From Cladophialophora immunda (lineage: Eukaryota; Ascomycota; Eurotiomycetes; Chaetothyriales; Herpotrichiellaceae), in assembly GCF_000835495.1 (NCBI RefSeq), contig NW_015622547.1, forward strand, positions 3,782,001 to 3,846,000: a DNA stretch of 64,000 nucleotides, given 5' to 3'. Made by a program: the position numbers and the translations under genes. The notes beneath the pieces were generated by a model, which had not been told where the DNA came from, searched no databases, and saw only the letters and a list, made by a program, of their open reading frames with translations. Shown here in pieces: positions 1 through 10,632 of this stretch (within the stretch, counting starts at the first letter, position 1; every line of letters begins with the position of its first letter).

Positions 1-903
1 TGGGAATTCGGCAACCTCTTCGGTCACCCACTGTCAGCACCTCGTCTTGGATGCTAGCGTTCAACATCTGGAGGCTGATCGACTACCGCCGGCTTCTCGC
101 TCGAAATGTGCGAAATCTCCTTTTTCCTACTGATGACCTGGATTTACGGTAACAAAAAGACTGGCTTTCAATGCGGCGCGAGCTGCGACACCTATAACAT
201 GGAATCAATTAGAGATCTCTGGACGGCGAAGGAATCGATGGGGATTGTTGGGAAGACGTTTTGTTTGGGACGGCGCGTTTGCTCTTCTGCGTTTTGCACC
301 TATGCAGTGCTCTCGGTTTTGTTATTGTTTGTGCTTTGTTTTGTACTCTCGTTTCCATCACTCGAAAAAATACTGGGAGGTCTTTTGTCCAAGATACCTT
401 GCGGGCTTTCGCCTGGCAACTTGAAATGTCTGTCTTTATCGATTGGGGGGGCGTCGCGAAGTGGCTTGGTGGCAGCTCTCGCAATCTGTGTGTGTAACTA
501 TAGCTTGTACGTTAGGAGAAATGAGATAGGAGCGAGTGAGTCGGAATGACGACCGCCGAACGAGATGAAGTGATTAGAGTCCTCGAGTCAAGTAATGATT
601 GTCGGCGTCGTTGATGATGTGCTCCTCCCAGTGCGGGACATGCTCTACCCTCTGCTGATGGCTCGATATATTGATGCTATGGGCGATGTTTTCTAAGCCT
701 CATCTCAACCTCGGCGACGATGGGCGAATTCGCGGGAATCGCCTCGGCGCTTGGCGGCGTCTTTCGGCGACGGCGCCGTCAACCGTCAACCGCAACCATC
801 AACCATCAACCTCCCCAACTGCCATTTCTCAATTGCTTCACTCTTCGTCTATTGCCCGCCCTCTTTGCGTCTCTCTCCTACAGTACCACAACTCGACCTC
901 AAC
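1..903. other. window start, no convincing gene
   Basis: A plus-strand frame is open from base 3 to a TAA at 150-152 and ends in a basic, coding-like stretch. It could be the 3' end of a gene that starts outside the window, but nothing in it is recognisable. The 147-residue ORF at 106-549 is rich in Cys, Leu and Ser with no domain and is probably chance. Bases 778-812 carry a run of imperfect CAACC/TCAACC repeats just upstream of the CoA-transferase, in what is probably its 5' UTR or promoter. Confidence 0.4.
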
Positions 904-2941
904 ATGGCCCCCAGCAGAGCTCTTCGACGAGCCTTAGCCGGCAACCATGGATGCACCCACCTGGTTCGGGCACAACCCGAGATGTCGTTTAGGCCGCGGA
1001 GGCGTTTCGCGTCGGTCACGGATTCGTCAACGAGCACAAAGACTGGCAAGATAGCACCGCTGGAGGGGGTTCGCGTGCTGGACATGACACGAGTATTGGC
1101 TGGCGTGAGTACCTGTTTGTCCCTCCCCGCACTTGAGCAGTTGGCGCCCTGGCAAGGAGTCTAGAGGTTATGTATTGTCGGGATACAACGAACTGTGTCA
1201 GCGTGGATCAAAGACTGACTGGCTGGACATTTGAGAACTTTGCAGCCTTATTGTACGCAAATCCTGGGCGATTTAGGGTAGGTACGCGTTATGTCACCCT
1301 GGGTCCTCAAACCACGCTTCCCAACGCCTCCCCGCGAGAATCCAAATGTCTGCCCTGCTTCCGGCATGGTACATTGACTGACAGAGTTCTCCAACCTCCT
1401 CCAGTGCAGAAATCATCAAGATCGAGCATCCCACCCGAGGCGACGATACGAGAGCCTGGGGTCCGCCGTACGCAAAGTATAAAGGAGATGGTAATTAAGC
1501 TCAGCCGGCACGAAAGCAATCCGACGCTTTCAAAGCCAACGCAAGAAATGCTCAACTGACTCGGATTTGTCTGATACAGCGGCTACGAAAGGCGGCAAGC
1601 CTGGAGAGAGTGCATATTTCATCGGTGTGAGTGCCTCAATCATCATTACGCCTCTTACCATTGTGATTTTCTTCCGGCCGCGGAGTACTGACACTAAAGG
1701 GCGTTGCTGGTCTCAGGTCAATCGCAACAAGAAATCGGTCGGACTCTCCTTCCAGCACCCGGAAGGCATCAAAATCTTGCACGAGTTGGCCAAGACGTCG
1801 GATGTGTTGGTGGAAAATTACATTCCAGGTGTGTCCGCTGTACTTTTGCAAACAACCGGGAACAAATGTTGAAAAACATTGATTGAGACTGCCCTTCCTG
1901 CTTGGGCGCCTTGAGCTAACCACTGCGTGCGGCACTGTTAGGAGCGTTGAAAAAGTACAAGCTAGACTACGAGTCAATGCGGAAGATCAATCCTCGGTGA
2001 GCGTCTCTTCTGACATTTCAACTAAGAAGGATTTGTCTCCCTCGTCCCTCTTCACCCTATCGAACAGAGCCCGCTAACCCTCTGTCCGACGAAACAGTCT
2101 AATCTATGCCTCCATCACTGGCTACGGCCAGTACGGCCCCTACAGTCCTCGGGCCGGCTACGACGTCATGGTCGAAGCGGAAATGGGGCTCATGCACATC
2201 ACCGGCGAAAGGAATGGGTCTCCCGTGAAAGTCGGGGTTGCGGTCACCGACCTCACCACGGGCCTGTACACCTGCAACGCGATCATGGCGTCTCTCTTGG
2301 CTCGACAGAGGACGGACCAGGGGCAGCATCTGGACGTGGCCCTGGCGGACTGTCAGGTCGCGACGCTGGCCAACATTGCCAGCTCGGTGCTGATATCCGG
2401 GGAGCGGGACGGCGGGCGCTGGGGCACGGCGCACCCGAGCATTGTCCCGTACAAGGGGTTCAAGACGCTCGACGGGGACATCATGCTGGGGGGCGGCAAC
2501 GACCGCCTCTTCGGGATCATCTGCGACAAGGTGGGGCGGCCCGAGTGGAAGAGCGACGCGCGCTTCGTCACCAACGACGTGCGGGTCCAGAACCGCGACG
2601 TGCTCGAGGACATGATCGAGCAGATCACCAGGACCAAGACCACCAAGGAGTGGCTGGCCGTGCTCGAGGGCAGCGGCATGCCCTACGCCGCCATCAACGA
2701 CGTCAAGGACACCCTCGACCACGACCACGTCCGCGCCCGCGGCATGGTCACCGAGCTCGACCACCAAGCCTGCGGCAAGATCCAGGTCGTCAGCCATCCG
2801 GTCAAGTATTCGGAGAGCGCTGCGGGGGCCAGGACCGCACCCCCGACGCTGGGCGAACACACCGACGCGGTCCTACGGGATCTGCTCCGCATGGAGGACG
2901 GGGAGATTGAGACGCTACGTCAGTCCGGCGTGGTGGCGTAG
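904..2941 (+). CDS. CaiB/BaiF family III CoA-transferase, probably mitochondrial
   Basis: Family III CoA-transferases move CoA between acyl groups by an aspartyl-CoA anhydride mechanism. The closest type by feel is succinate-hydroxymethylglutarate/glutarate CoA-transferase (SUGCT-like). Seven exons splice in phase: 904-1104, 1246-1277, 1405-1490, 1580-1626, 1717-1828, 1942-1996 and 2098-2941, giving 458 residues. The N-terminus is rich in Arg, Ala and Ser with no acids, as in a mitochondrial presequence. It is followed by the family signature 'LEGVRVLDMTRVLAGPYC', then 'GAEIIKIEHP', 'NRNKKSVGLSF' and 'GYGQYGPYS'. The catalytic Asp is in 'VAVTDLTTG'. Exon 2 is only 32 nt, so gene finders may miss it. 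The last exon is clearly more GC-rich than the first ones. The substrate cannot be read from sequence; a racemase-type activity (the AMACR relatives) is a less likely alternative. Confidence 0.9.
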
Positions 2942-3866
2942 GGAGTGCTCTGGCCTGGCATGGCCTGGCGTGGCCTGATCTGGCTTAACCTCACCTGACC
3001 CAAGCAGCCAGCAACCAGGCGCCTTGGTGGGGAAGTTGGCTAGACAAGACAGTCTCCGAAAGAACCGAAACTCAAAGAAAAGAAAAGGAAGAGAAAAGAG
3101 AGAAGAGAAAAGAAAAACGTGATTGTGTGTTTGAAGAGGATTCATCGGGTTTTGGATCGCATCATCTACGGGGACGAAAGGAAAAAGAAAAGAAGAGAAA
3201 ATGCAACCCAGACCAGTTCTCGGTTCATGTAGTGCTCTATCTCTCTGACCGATGTACATACCATCTGACCATCTGTGCGACCGCTGAATAAATGCCAAAG
3301 AAGGAGAAGGAGAAGTAGAAATAGCACAATACCTGACGCTGTGAAAGACGATCGATCAGGACCATGATCACGACCACGACCAGGGATCTAGGCATTTGAA
3401 AGGCTACAATTAATTCCATGCGCCCGCGGGCCGTCGAGTCACCACACCGGGGTATCTAGGTAAGTTCATCAGAGCCGAACGGAACGGAATCGGGGTCTCG
3501 TTCTGAAATATATGTATATATGTACCTAGATTACTCGAGAACCAACAACCTATTCGCCACGTACGGTTCGATCCTAGAGGTGAACGACGGCCGCTTTAAC
3601 CCGAGCTTGGACTGAGCCTTACGGAGTACTCCATGAGCAAGCACCCCAGGAACACATACCGAATAATAGTGGCCTGAGTTGCGATCGGGGACCTAAAGCG
3701 GCTCTCTAGCAGTCGACTCTAGCTACCAAGTACCTCCCCGCTAAACGATCATACCTACTGTAATCCTCGGCCCAGCGCAGCTGTAGGCTTCTCGTTGCCT
3801 CACCATCTATTTCTACCATCTAGTCACTGAATTCCCATTTTCCTTCAGTGAGCGCAGTCTCTCCCC
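2942..3866. other. intergenic, purine tract
   Basis: 3' flank of the CoA-transferase. It begins with a short run of imperfect TGGCCTGGC repeats (about 2950-2990), followed by a nearly pure A/G tract. No coding signal or RNA gene is seen. A GGTTCGATCC string near 3565 resembles a tRNA B box but has no matching A box or acceptor stem. Confidence 0.5.
3074..3117. repeat. A/G-rich low-complexity tract
   Basis: Almost uninterrupted purines, made of AAAAG and GAGAAA units, in the 3' flank of the CoA-transferase. A shorter continuation lies at about 3178-3200. Confidence 0.8.
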
Positions 3867-5540
3867 TCAAACTAGGGCAATCGTGCACCGGGACGCGTAC
3901 ATCTGCTCGAAGAAGGGTGTTGCGGCACCCTCATCTATCTCGATGGAGTCAACTTCCATTTGCATGTCACGCATAACATTAAAGACGCCCATCCGGCGGT
4001 ACTCTGGAAAGCCCTTGTGAAAAGATCCAGCATTCTCCACCACGAGGCCGAAGACTTCATGCAGCACCTCTGCAGGTGATGTGCTCCATTTCTTTTCATC
4101 GCCGACATTGGCAAGATCGGCTGTCATCAAGACGGCCATTTGGTCACAGTTGGCCGTGAAATCGTCACTTTCCTCCTCTTCTGCATCAAGATGGATGTGC
4201 ATCTCCACCCCCTTGGGAAACTGGAATTCTAGCAGAGTTGCTGGGAACACCCAAGCGTCAAACAGGAGCTTCGTGTGCTCACCCTTGACACCAGAAGCCT
4301 TCTTGACTGTTTCAACCAGGTCGGCACACTGAAGCAACCCTGTTCCGTCCGACCAAAGCAGGGGCCTCTGCATCGAGCACCACGACCACAAGGGGAATGA
4401 CAGCGATTTTGTCAGCGGCCATGCATTCTGTCGCCGCCCGCCTAGCATACCTCGCCAGGCTCTCCAGCATAAGCCATGACATATATCGTCCTTCCAGAAT
4501 CCAAGCAAGTACTCGTCATTTGCACCAAAGTAAATCCCAAACTTCTGCGCCACGCCCGACAGAGCGATCAGTCTATCGCTCTCTTTTGAGAGTTGGCGCT
4601 CGATATATTCGGACACCATGGTGTACCATTGAAGTCGGATCTTTCTGCACGCCATCCCATTCGGAGGACTGGTGGTTTGGCGAGGCGAAGAACGCCTGCA
4701 AGCCCTGTTGGGCCGAGCTCCGGAGGTTCACTTCCTGGAAGACAGCACCGCGGCACTCGAATCTGATGCCCTTGCGCCCGAAGTACAGGATCCGCGTCGA
4801 CAAGAGGCGTTCCCGGAAGGTCCAACCACGGGTTGCCCAATACGATCTGGCTGCTTCGTCGCTCGCATCCTTCCATTACGGATAGTAGAAATGCAGAACC
4901 TTTTCAGGCTGGCCAGCCCAAGTTCCCCTCATCCGTTGGGTGACCCACTGTGGTCGAGGTCCAAGAAAGCCTTGATCGGCGTCGGTACAGCAGACAGGAA
5001 TGATCGTGATGTACGAGTTTTCGTAGTAACTCATCATTCGTCGAGACTCTGTGCGCCACTCGTTGTCCGAGTCTTAGACGATATACATGGTATCGATCCA
5101 GATGTATGGTATCTTCAGCCGGCGAGCGACGATAATGCTGTCCTAAAGCGTCTGTGGTATGCTACAGAGGGGAAACTCCGTCATCCGAGTCGCGAGATCC
5201 TTCTATCTAGTTTTGACCTCCTCTAACGCTTATGAACCACCCCAGCAATAGCTCAAAATCGCATAAGTCAGAGTTTTTCCTTCTGTCTCGACTAGCCGGA
5301 TGGTATCACCGTCCCTCACCTTTAGGAGTCTTAAAGGCGCGGAGTTTTCTTTTGATTTCGAACAGCCTACATGTTCGCTAGATTCGGATTCCACGCATGT
5401 GCCGATCCATTCGTGTATTATTCTGAGTGATTGGGCCGTAAGGGCGAACCTTTTGGGAAATGTTTTCAAGTCTCCCGGGGGGGGGGGGGGGGCGTTCCCA
5501 AACTAAATGAGCTCAATCTCTCGGCCGTCAAGGATCCCAT
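3867..5540 (-). pseudogene. HET (heterokaryon incompatibility) domain protein, RIP-type decay
   Basis: HET-domain proteins mediate vegetative incompatibility and programmed cell death in filamentous ascomycetes. One minus-strand frame carries the family blocks in order: the 'HEWIGTC' N-terminal helix, 'LTYAILSYCWGGS', 'IPYIWIDTMYIV', 'SYYENSYITI' and 'GWTFRERLLSTRIL'. After a shift of frame near 4600-4660 come 'ESDRLIALSGVAQKFG', 'YLLGFWKDD' and 'FPLWSWCS', then an acidic tail to the stop at 3867. The first frame has five stops, at 5230-5232, 5203-5205, 5143-5145, 5074-5076 and 4876-4878. The first four sit where a Gln codon would be natural, as expected from C-to-T change of CAA or CAG. The start is unclear: an ATG lies at 5540, and a splice donor at 5553 with an acceptor near 5503 suggests an earlier exon. 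A G16 tract interrupts the 5' part. The gene is surely non-functional as full-length HET; the C-terminal 262-codon ORF could still be transcribed. Confidence 0.88.
5477..5492. repeat. G16 homopolymer
   Basis: Sixteen uninterrupted G on the plus strand, so C16 in the sense of the HET pseudogene, where it would encode a run of prolines. Its length decides the frame joining the 5' end to the HET core, and it is also a likely place for a sequencing or assembly length error. Confidence 0.95.
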
Positions 5541-6412
5541 ATCAAGGACTTACCAAATTCACCATCTTCCACTTCTATCGCGATCGCACTAACAATGCCC
5601 TCAAGGTAAACTTAGCTACAGATCCGGAGAGGTTTCGCCGTATGGATATCTCGTAACCATTAGGAGCCGCCTAAAAGGTATTCAGACAACATTAGGCGCA
5701 ACTTTTTGGGTTTTAGCTAGAAGAGGCCTCTATAGCGGTAGTAATAGTCGACTTAAGTCTCCTACCTTAAGATCCTCGTTATTATTATATATAGATATCA
5801 AACGCATGCCCCAAAGTTTTTGAATTCTCTCCCGCTTTCCCTCTTCCCACTTCTTCATTCTCAACCGCAAAGGATGCGGGTGTCTCTGATCACGTGTTCA
5901 CCTGCCTATAGACACACCATTGTACGGTGATTCCTAAGATTAGCGCTCGATGACAACAGGACGCAGAGGGAAATGGAAAAAATCGGCTTCGTAAGACACA
6001 ATTTCGCTCGGACGAACGCGGACATCGATTCTCCTTCCGCAGCAGCTGCTACCCATGGTGGGCGGGCGCGTGCTTGTGAGGTTGGCCGCACATCAGTTTC
6101 GGAAAGGTAGGGGCAAGACCGTCCCAAAACCCACTGGGAGGAGCTTCCGCGTGTAGGCCACGAGGGGGCCCCGGGAAACATCAGTAGAAGAGTTGTTTGC
6201 GGATAAGAACGTTAATTCAGCAGTTATGAAAACTTGCAGCTGCGCCTTCTTGGAAGTCAAAACCGGGCGGTCGTTGGGCAGTGCCGACCCGTCTATATGT
6301 ATGACCTCGACTCCTCTCATCTTTATTCGTCAAATCCATTCTCCTTCATATCCTTCATGATCTCTCTGAACTACTGTCGACCGCTCTGTTCATATTTCTT
6401 TGTTTTTCAGTC
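5541..6412. other. intergenic, decayed 5' flank of the HET gene
   Basis: Contains AT-rich patches around 5640-5800, with many TAG/TAA triplets on both strands and a short TTATTATTATATA stretch near 5787. On the minus strand 5555-5610 reads as a plausible short exon ending at a GTAAGT donor, which could be the lost first exon of the HET gene. Between 5900 and 6400 no frame looks coding. Confidence 0.45.
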
Positions 6413-7261
6413 ATGGCGACCTTCATTGCATATCAACCTCGACTAAAGGCACCGCTCTTCGATAACTATACTTTCAGTAAACCTCACACAGTTGAGTTTT
6501 CCACTTGTGTGTCGAGCAGACAAAGCTCCAGATCTTCTACTCGGACAATGTCTATAGGCAAAGCGGATTTCGTCGATTTCGTCGATTTAACTGCTTCTTA
6601 CCAAGACACCGCTCGAGAGTATCTGGTGCTGCTAGAACTTCTGGAGCCGATGGATCATGTTCCCAACGAAAGCGGTATCCGAATCACTGGAGAAGGTAGT
6701 AGCGGCACGACGTATAACGATAAGGTCGTACTACTGCTTGCTTGCAGCCTTCTCCCGCCGAGGATAATTTGCATGCGCTCGGCCCATTGGTTCCGAGGTG
6801 AGTCTTGTCGGCTGTGGTAGGGGCTCCGCATGCGAAAAGGGCCGTGCCAGATTCCATGGCCTCGATATGATGACAGACTCAACCTTTCGCCTAGTGCGGA
6901 TAGGCAGACAATAGATATTATTCAAATGCCGCCAAAGATGAATCGAGCTGGAGACTCGACATAATGGTTACTCAAGAAATGCAAAGGAAAGAAATGGCCG
7001 ACCAGGTTGTTATTCCCACGCGACCTTGCTCGTTAGCTACTATCGAGCATCACGAAACGAAGAATTCCACAATACCAGAAGACGTTGCGTTGCATGCCTT
7101 ATTGGTAGCGCAAGATCTCCCTCGTTCGGCTGCCAACATGGTAGAATGTTATGACAGGGATTTTGTTTCGGTCAGTATCACCCCAATCAGTCCGCTTAAA
7201 ATCTGCCATCGGCGGCCAGAAAGAGGTTATTATCGGGCTGACAGCAGCGCACTTTATGTAG
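6413..7261 (+). other. uncertain ORFs upstream of the esterase
   Basis: Two ORFs (6413-6820 and 6964-7335) have a coding-like composition but match no family I know. A GTGAGT donor after 6798 and a GTCAGT donor near 7171 suggest that they could be exons. The TAG at 7259-7261, just before the esterase start, would serve as an acceptor. Either the esterase has extra 5' exons, or this is an unrelated small or decayed gene. Treat as unresolved. Confidence 0.25.
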
Positions 7262-7264
7262 GAG

Positions 7265-8477
7265 ATGATGAAAATGAACAGCGAGGGGCACAGAGTCCCT
7301 TCAGAATCCCAGTCCAATGTCCAGTTCATGCGTAGATGGTTTAAGGACAATGCACGCAAGGCCGATCTGAGGCCTAGATGCGAGCCTTTGAAGACCCCAG
7401 TTGCTGTCGAGGTGAGCCTCGAAAATGTGAAATATGGTCAAGGGGGAGGAGAGCAATTTCAGGTGCGGGTGTATGAGCCCCAGGACGGATCCCAGTCTGA
7501 AGGCATCAACCGGCCGGCTTTGATCATGTATCACGGAGGAGGCTGGGTTCTCGGTGACCCGACCGCAGACGAAGGTGAGCAAAATGTTCTACACAAGCAG
7601 ATTATTTTCCTGCCCAGGTACCCTCCAGTGCCATAGTGTTTATCATTGAATCATGCCATCTGGTTGGTGGTCGTGACGACTGGGTTTGTTGTTGTTGTCG
7701 TTGTTAACAGCCGACAGACCTTTCGATTTTCTTTGCCAGCGAGCTCCGCGCCGTCATCTTCAGCGTGGACTACCGTCTTGCGCCGGAACATGATCTCCGA
7801 ACAATGCACAACGACTGCTATGAAGCCTTGAACTGGGTGACGAGTCCAGACATATCGGCCACTTACCGAGTAGATCTCTCTCGCCTTGGTCTTTGGGGAT
7901 GTTCCGCCGGCGCTCACCTTGGAGCGACGGGTCTCCTGCGCGATGCGGTGGAACGTGCTTCCTCCCGCTTACGACAAGCCAGCTTGGTAGTTCCAGCTGT
8001 CTGCCACCCGCACGCTTTCAGCGGCCTGCTTGGACAGACATTTGAGAAAAAGAAGCAGACGTATCTCAAAGAGACACCGTCTTCTTTTCTTGGGCACATT
8101 GAGAATCTCTTCGGTAACGTTGTCTGAAATCCCCCATTTCTCTTGCGCGCGCTCACCGGTTTCCGTATTTTCCAGCAATAATAACAACCCCCCCGCTCGC
8201 CCCCACCGACCCTCTCGTCTCGCCTCTCCTACACCCGTCGCCCCTTCCGGCCAAACATGCTCCAACGCACATCACCGTCGCTGGCTGTGACATTCTCTGC
8301 GACCAGGGCATTGCCTACGCGATGAGACTAAGGGATGCTGGAATCGATACTATTTTGGAAGTCGTGCCAGGAGTCCCACACGGATTCACTTGGGTTGCGA
8401 AATCGAAGGCAATGGTTCAATGGACCAGGGGACAGATCCGTATTTTCAGGGCGGCATTCGAAACCATAGGGGCATGA
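7265..8477 (+). CDS. alpha/beta-hydrolase fold-3 (HSL-type) esterase
   Basis: A carboxylic-ester hydrolase of the hormone-sensitive-lipase family (Abhydrolase_3). Three exons, 7265-7574, 7718-8113 and 8176-8477, join in phase to give 335 residues, which is normal for the family. The oxyanion-hole motif HGGGW lies near residue 90, followed by the conserved 'DYRLAPEH'. The nucleophile Ser is in G-C-S-A-G; most relatives have GDSAG, so Cys replaces Asp beside the nucleophile. The acid is in 'GCDILCDQG' and the His in 'VPHGF' near the C-terminus. No signal peptide is seen, so a cytosolic enzyme is likely. It converges on the sugar transporter 457 bp downstream. A start at 7265 gives a full-length protein, but the TAG directly before it could be a splice acceptor, so 5' exons are possible. 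Substrate unknown. Confidence 0.85.
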
Positions 8478-8934
8478 TCAGGGATGGCCCAAGATCAAGA
8501 GCAATCAGCTGAAGCCATATTAGTCCGTTAGACGAAAGACTTTTCGTGGCCGAGTTCATTCTCGCCTCTGTTTCTCGCCAAAGAAATGCTATTTTCTATC
8601 GTTCACGCAGAATGACTACCATTGAATTCACAAAAGAGATTACATGAGCAATGTGAAATGGTCAAATGGTCTAGATGTGATATGCTGAATTAAAACTACC
8701 TCTCCATTTTCCATCCAGAACGGAGATGCTACGCTTAAAAAAAAAACTGACATTGAAAAGAGAGATGAAGGACCCCAGAAAACAACGCAGAGGCTCAAAT
8801 GCTATATGCTTTTGTCAAGTCAACAGCTAGGGCCGCCCCCATATTTTTGAGACCGGATACTTCTCAATAGATGATGCAGCTGGCAGGTTTGATCAAGCAG
8901 TCTGAGTGTGGTCCAAAATAGACTCCCTCCCTTC
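8478..8934. other. convergent intergenic spacer
   Basis: AT-richer spacer between the converging 3' ends of the esterase and the sugar transporter, with an A9 run near 8738. No gene seen. Confidence 0.6.
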
Positions 8935-10632
8935 CTAGGACCGGGTAAGAAATACCTTCCTCAGCCGAAAGTGGGCGAGATCTTTGGCTGTCTCCCACGA
9001 GTTCCGCGCATTCTCCTTTACAATCTCAATTGTCGGCTTCTGGAAAACCAAGTCAATCTCTTCTAAAGTCTTATTGTGAGTCTCGGGCATGAAGAAGATT
9101 TGATAGAACCACCCAATCACGGCGATGCCGCCGTAGAACCCCAGGGTAAGGCCGATCTTTGTCATGGCCTCCAACATTTGACTGAAGTTATAGGTGACGA
9201 CGAAAATCCACACGAAGGCTATAGTTGTGTACACCGTCATGCCGTAGCTGCGCAGGTAGGTCGGGTAAACCTCAGACGGTATGATCCAGGATAAGGTAGC
9301 GTAAGGGCCGAAGAAGAACATATAGATGACTAGGCCTGTGATGTAGATCCCTTGAGCTGCACCAGTATGGCTTAGGGGGATCAAGTAGCCTAGACCGATG
9401 ATGAGCAGACCGACGAAAAAGCAAGGCACCATTGTAATGGCCCAGAATCTTCTGCCGCGTCTCTCCATGAAGATGATTGCTGGGATGACTCCAAGCATCA
9501 GCGTTCCTCCGCCCACTAGGGACATGAACACGCTGTCCTTTGCGTCAAAGCCAACCTTGCTGAAGAGGACCGCCATATAGTACATCACCGCATTGATACC
9601 AGTCAACTGGCCCAGGGCACCCATGACAAGGGAATAGATCATAGCCCGCCGGCATCGGGCGACGGTGAGATAGTCCGTCCACGCGAATTTGCCCCGGTTG
9701 CGGTTCCCAGCAGCCTCTTCCCGGACCGAGAACATCATGACGAAGAACTCGTCTTTCGCTTCTCTCTGTCTGATATCTCTGACCAGCTTCCACACTCGGA
9801 ACGCGTCTAGCGGGTGGCCTTTGTGCATCAAGTAGCGTGGACTCTCAGGCAGGAATATCATGCCGACGAAGAGAATGGTGGAGAAAACAAGGGAGGAGCC
9901 GAGGATGTAACGCCAGTTTCCCTTTACGCTGATGAACATGGCTGCGACGGCAAAGCCCAAAACTTCGCCGAGAGTGATGTTGAATTGATAGAGCGAGACC
10001 AGATTGCCACGATGCTTTCGGGGGACTGTTTCGGCCACGTAGATGGGGACTGTGGCAACCTCAATTCCAATTCCCATACCTAGCACCAGGCGGCCACTGA
10101 CCATCATTCCAAAGTTCATGGCGCCGGCTTCGAGGGCTGCACCGATCGTATACAGAAGACAGGACACCATGATGGCTTTGCGGCGGCCGAGCAACTCGTT
10201 GATCGGCGACAAGGACAAAGATCCTGCCATTCCGCCCAGAGCTACCGATGCGTTCACCAGGCTTGCCTGGTCAGCAGTGAGATTCAGCGCGGAGGGCATA
10301 AACAGGTTGGCGCCACTGATCAGTGACTGATCAATGCCGCATAGTAAGCCACCAATACATGCAAAGGCGGCCAGGAATTTCGTAAAATTGTCGGGGTTGT
10401 GGAAAGACAGAAATTTGGACCATCCGGAGTCGTCGTCAACATTGCGGGCGGCAAGTTGGATTTCCAGCTCGTTGATGTGCAGATCGACCTCTTCTCCCCC
10501 AGACCTCACAATCTCCATGGCATGTACCTCACCTCTAACTGGAGGCAGTTCTCCTTTCACATGGTCAGGGTTCGACAATTCAACGTCCTCTTCAATGTGA
10601 ACCTGGCGTTCCATATCTTTCTTGTCGGACAT
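8935..10632 (-). CDS. MFS sugar transporter (SP family)
   Basis: A 565-residue, intron-free member of the sugar porter family; plasma-membrane uptake of a hexose, polyol or similar substrate is expected. A charged cytosolic N-terminus of about 85 residues precedes twelve hydrophobic segments. Family signatures are present: 'LLGRRKAIM' (loop 2-3), 'SGRLVLGMGIGIEVATVPIY' (TM4-5), 'PESPRYL' ahead of the central loop, 'GQLTGINAVMYY' (TM7) and 'PETHNKTLEEID' after TM12. The TM7 motif is GQLTGIN rather than the usual QQxxGxN. It is divergent with the Zn2Cys6 gene at 11477 across an 844 bp region, the usual layout for a transporter controlled by its neighbour. The substrate cannot be assigned from the sequence. 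Confidence 0.93.
   Translation of the reverse strand: MSDKKDMERQVHIEEDVELSNPDHVKGELPPVRGEVHAMEIVRSGGEEVDLHINELEIQLAARNVDDDSGWSKFLSFHNPDNFTKFLAAFACIGGLLCGIDQSLISGANLFMPSALNLTADQASLVNASVALGGMAGSLSLSPINELLGRRKAIMVSCLLYTIGAALEAGAMNFGMMVSGRLVLGMGIGIEVATVPIYVAETVPRKHRGNLVSLYQFNITLGEVLGFAVAAMFISVKGNWRYILGSSLVFSTILFVGMIFLPESPRYLMHKGHPLDAFRVWKLVRDIRQREAKDEFFVMMFSVREEAAGNRNRGKFAWTDYLTVARCRRAMIYSLVMGALGQLTGINAVMYYMAVLFSKVGFDAKDSVFMSLVGGGTLMLGVIPAIIFMERRGRRFWAITMVPCFFVGLLIIGLGYLIPLSHTGAAQGIYITGLVIYMFFFGPYATLSWIIPSEVYPTYLRSYGMTVYTTIAFVWIFVVTYNFSQMLEAMTKIGLTLGFYGGIAVIGWFYQIFFMPETHNKTLEEIDLVFQKPTIEIVKENARNSWETAKDLAHFRLRKVFLTRS

Noticed and set aside
106..549. 147-codon plus-strand ORF
   Set aside because: Cys/Leu/Ser-rich composition, no domain, overlaps other open frames; likely chance.
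2099..2860. 253-codon minus-strand ORF opposite the CoA-transferase
   Set aside because: Mirror of a GC-rich coding exon; Val/Asp/Leu-biased and without a domain.
3564..3575. GGTTCGATCC, tRNA B-box-like
   Set aside because: No A box at the proper distance, no acceptor or anticodon stem.
5640..5810. Transposon remnant in the AT-rich patch beside the HET gene
   Set aside because: No terminal repeats, target duplication or transposase-like frame could be seen; decay of the HET 5' region explains it.
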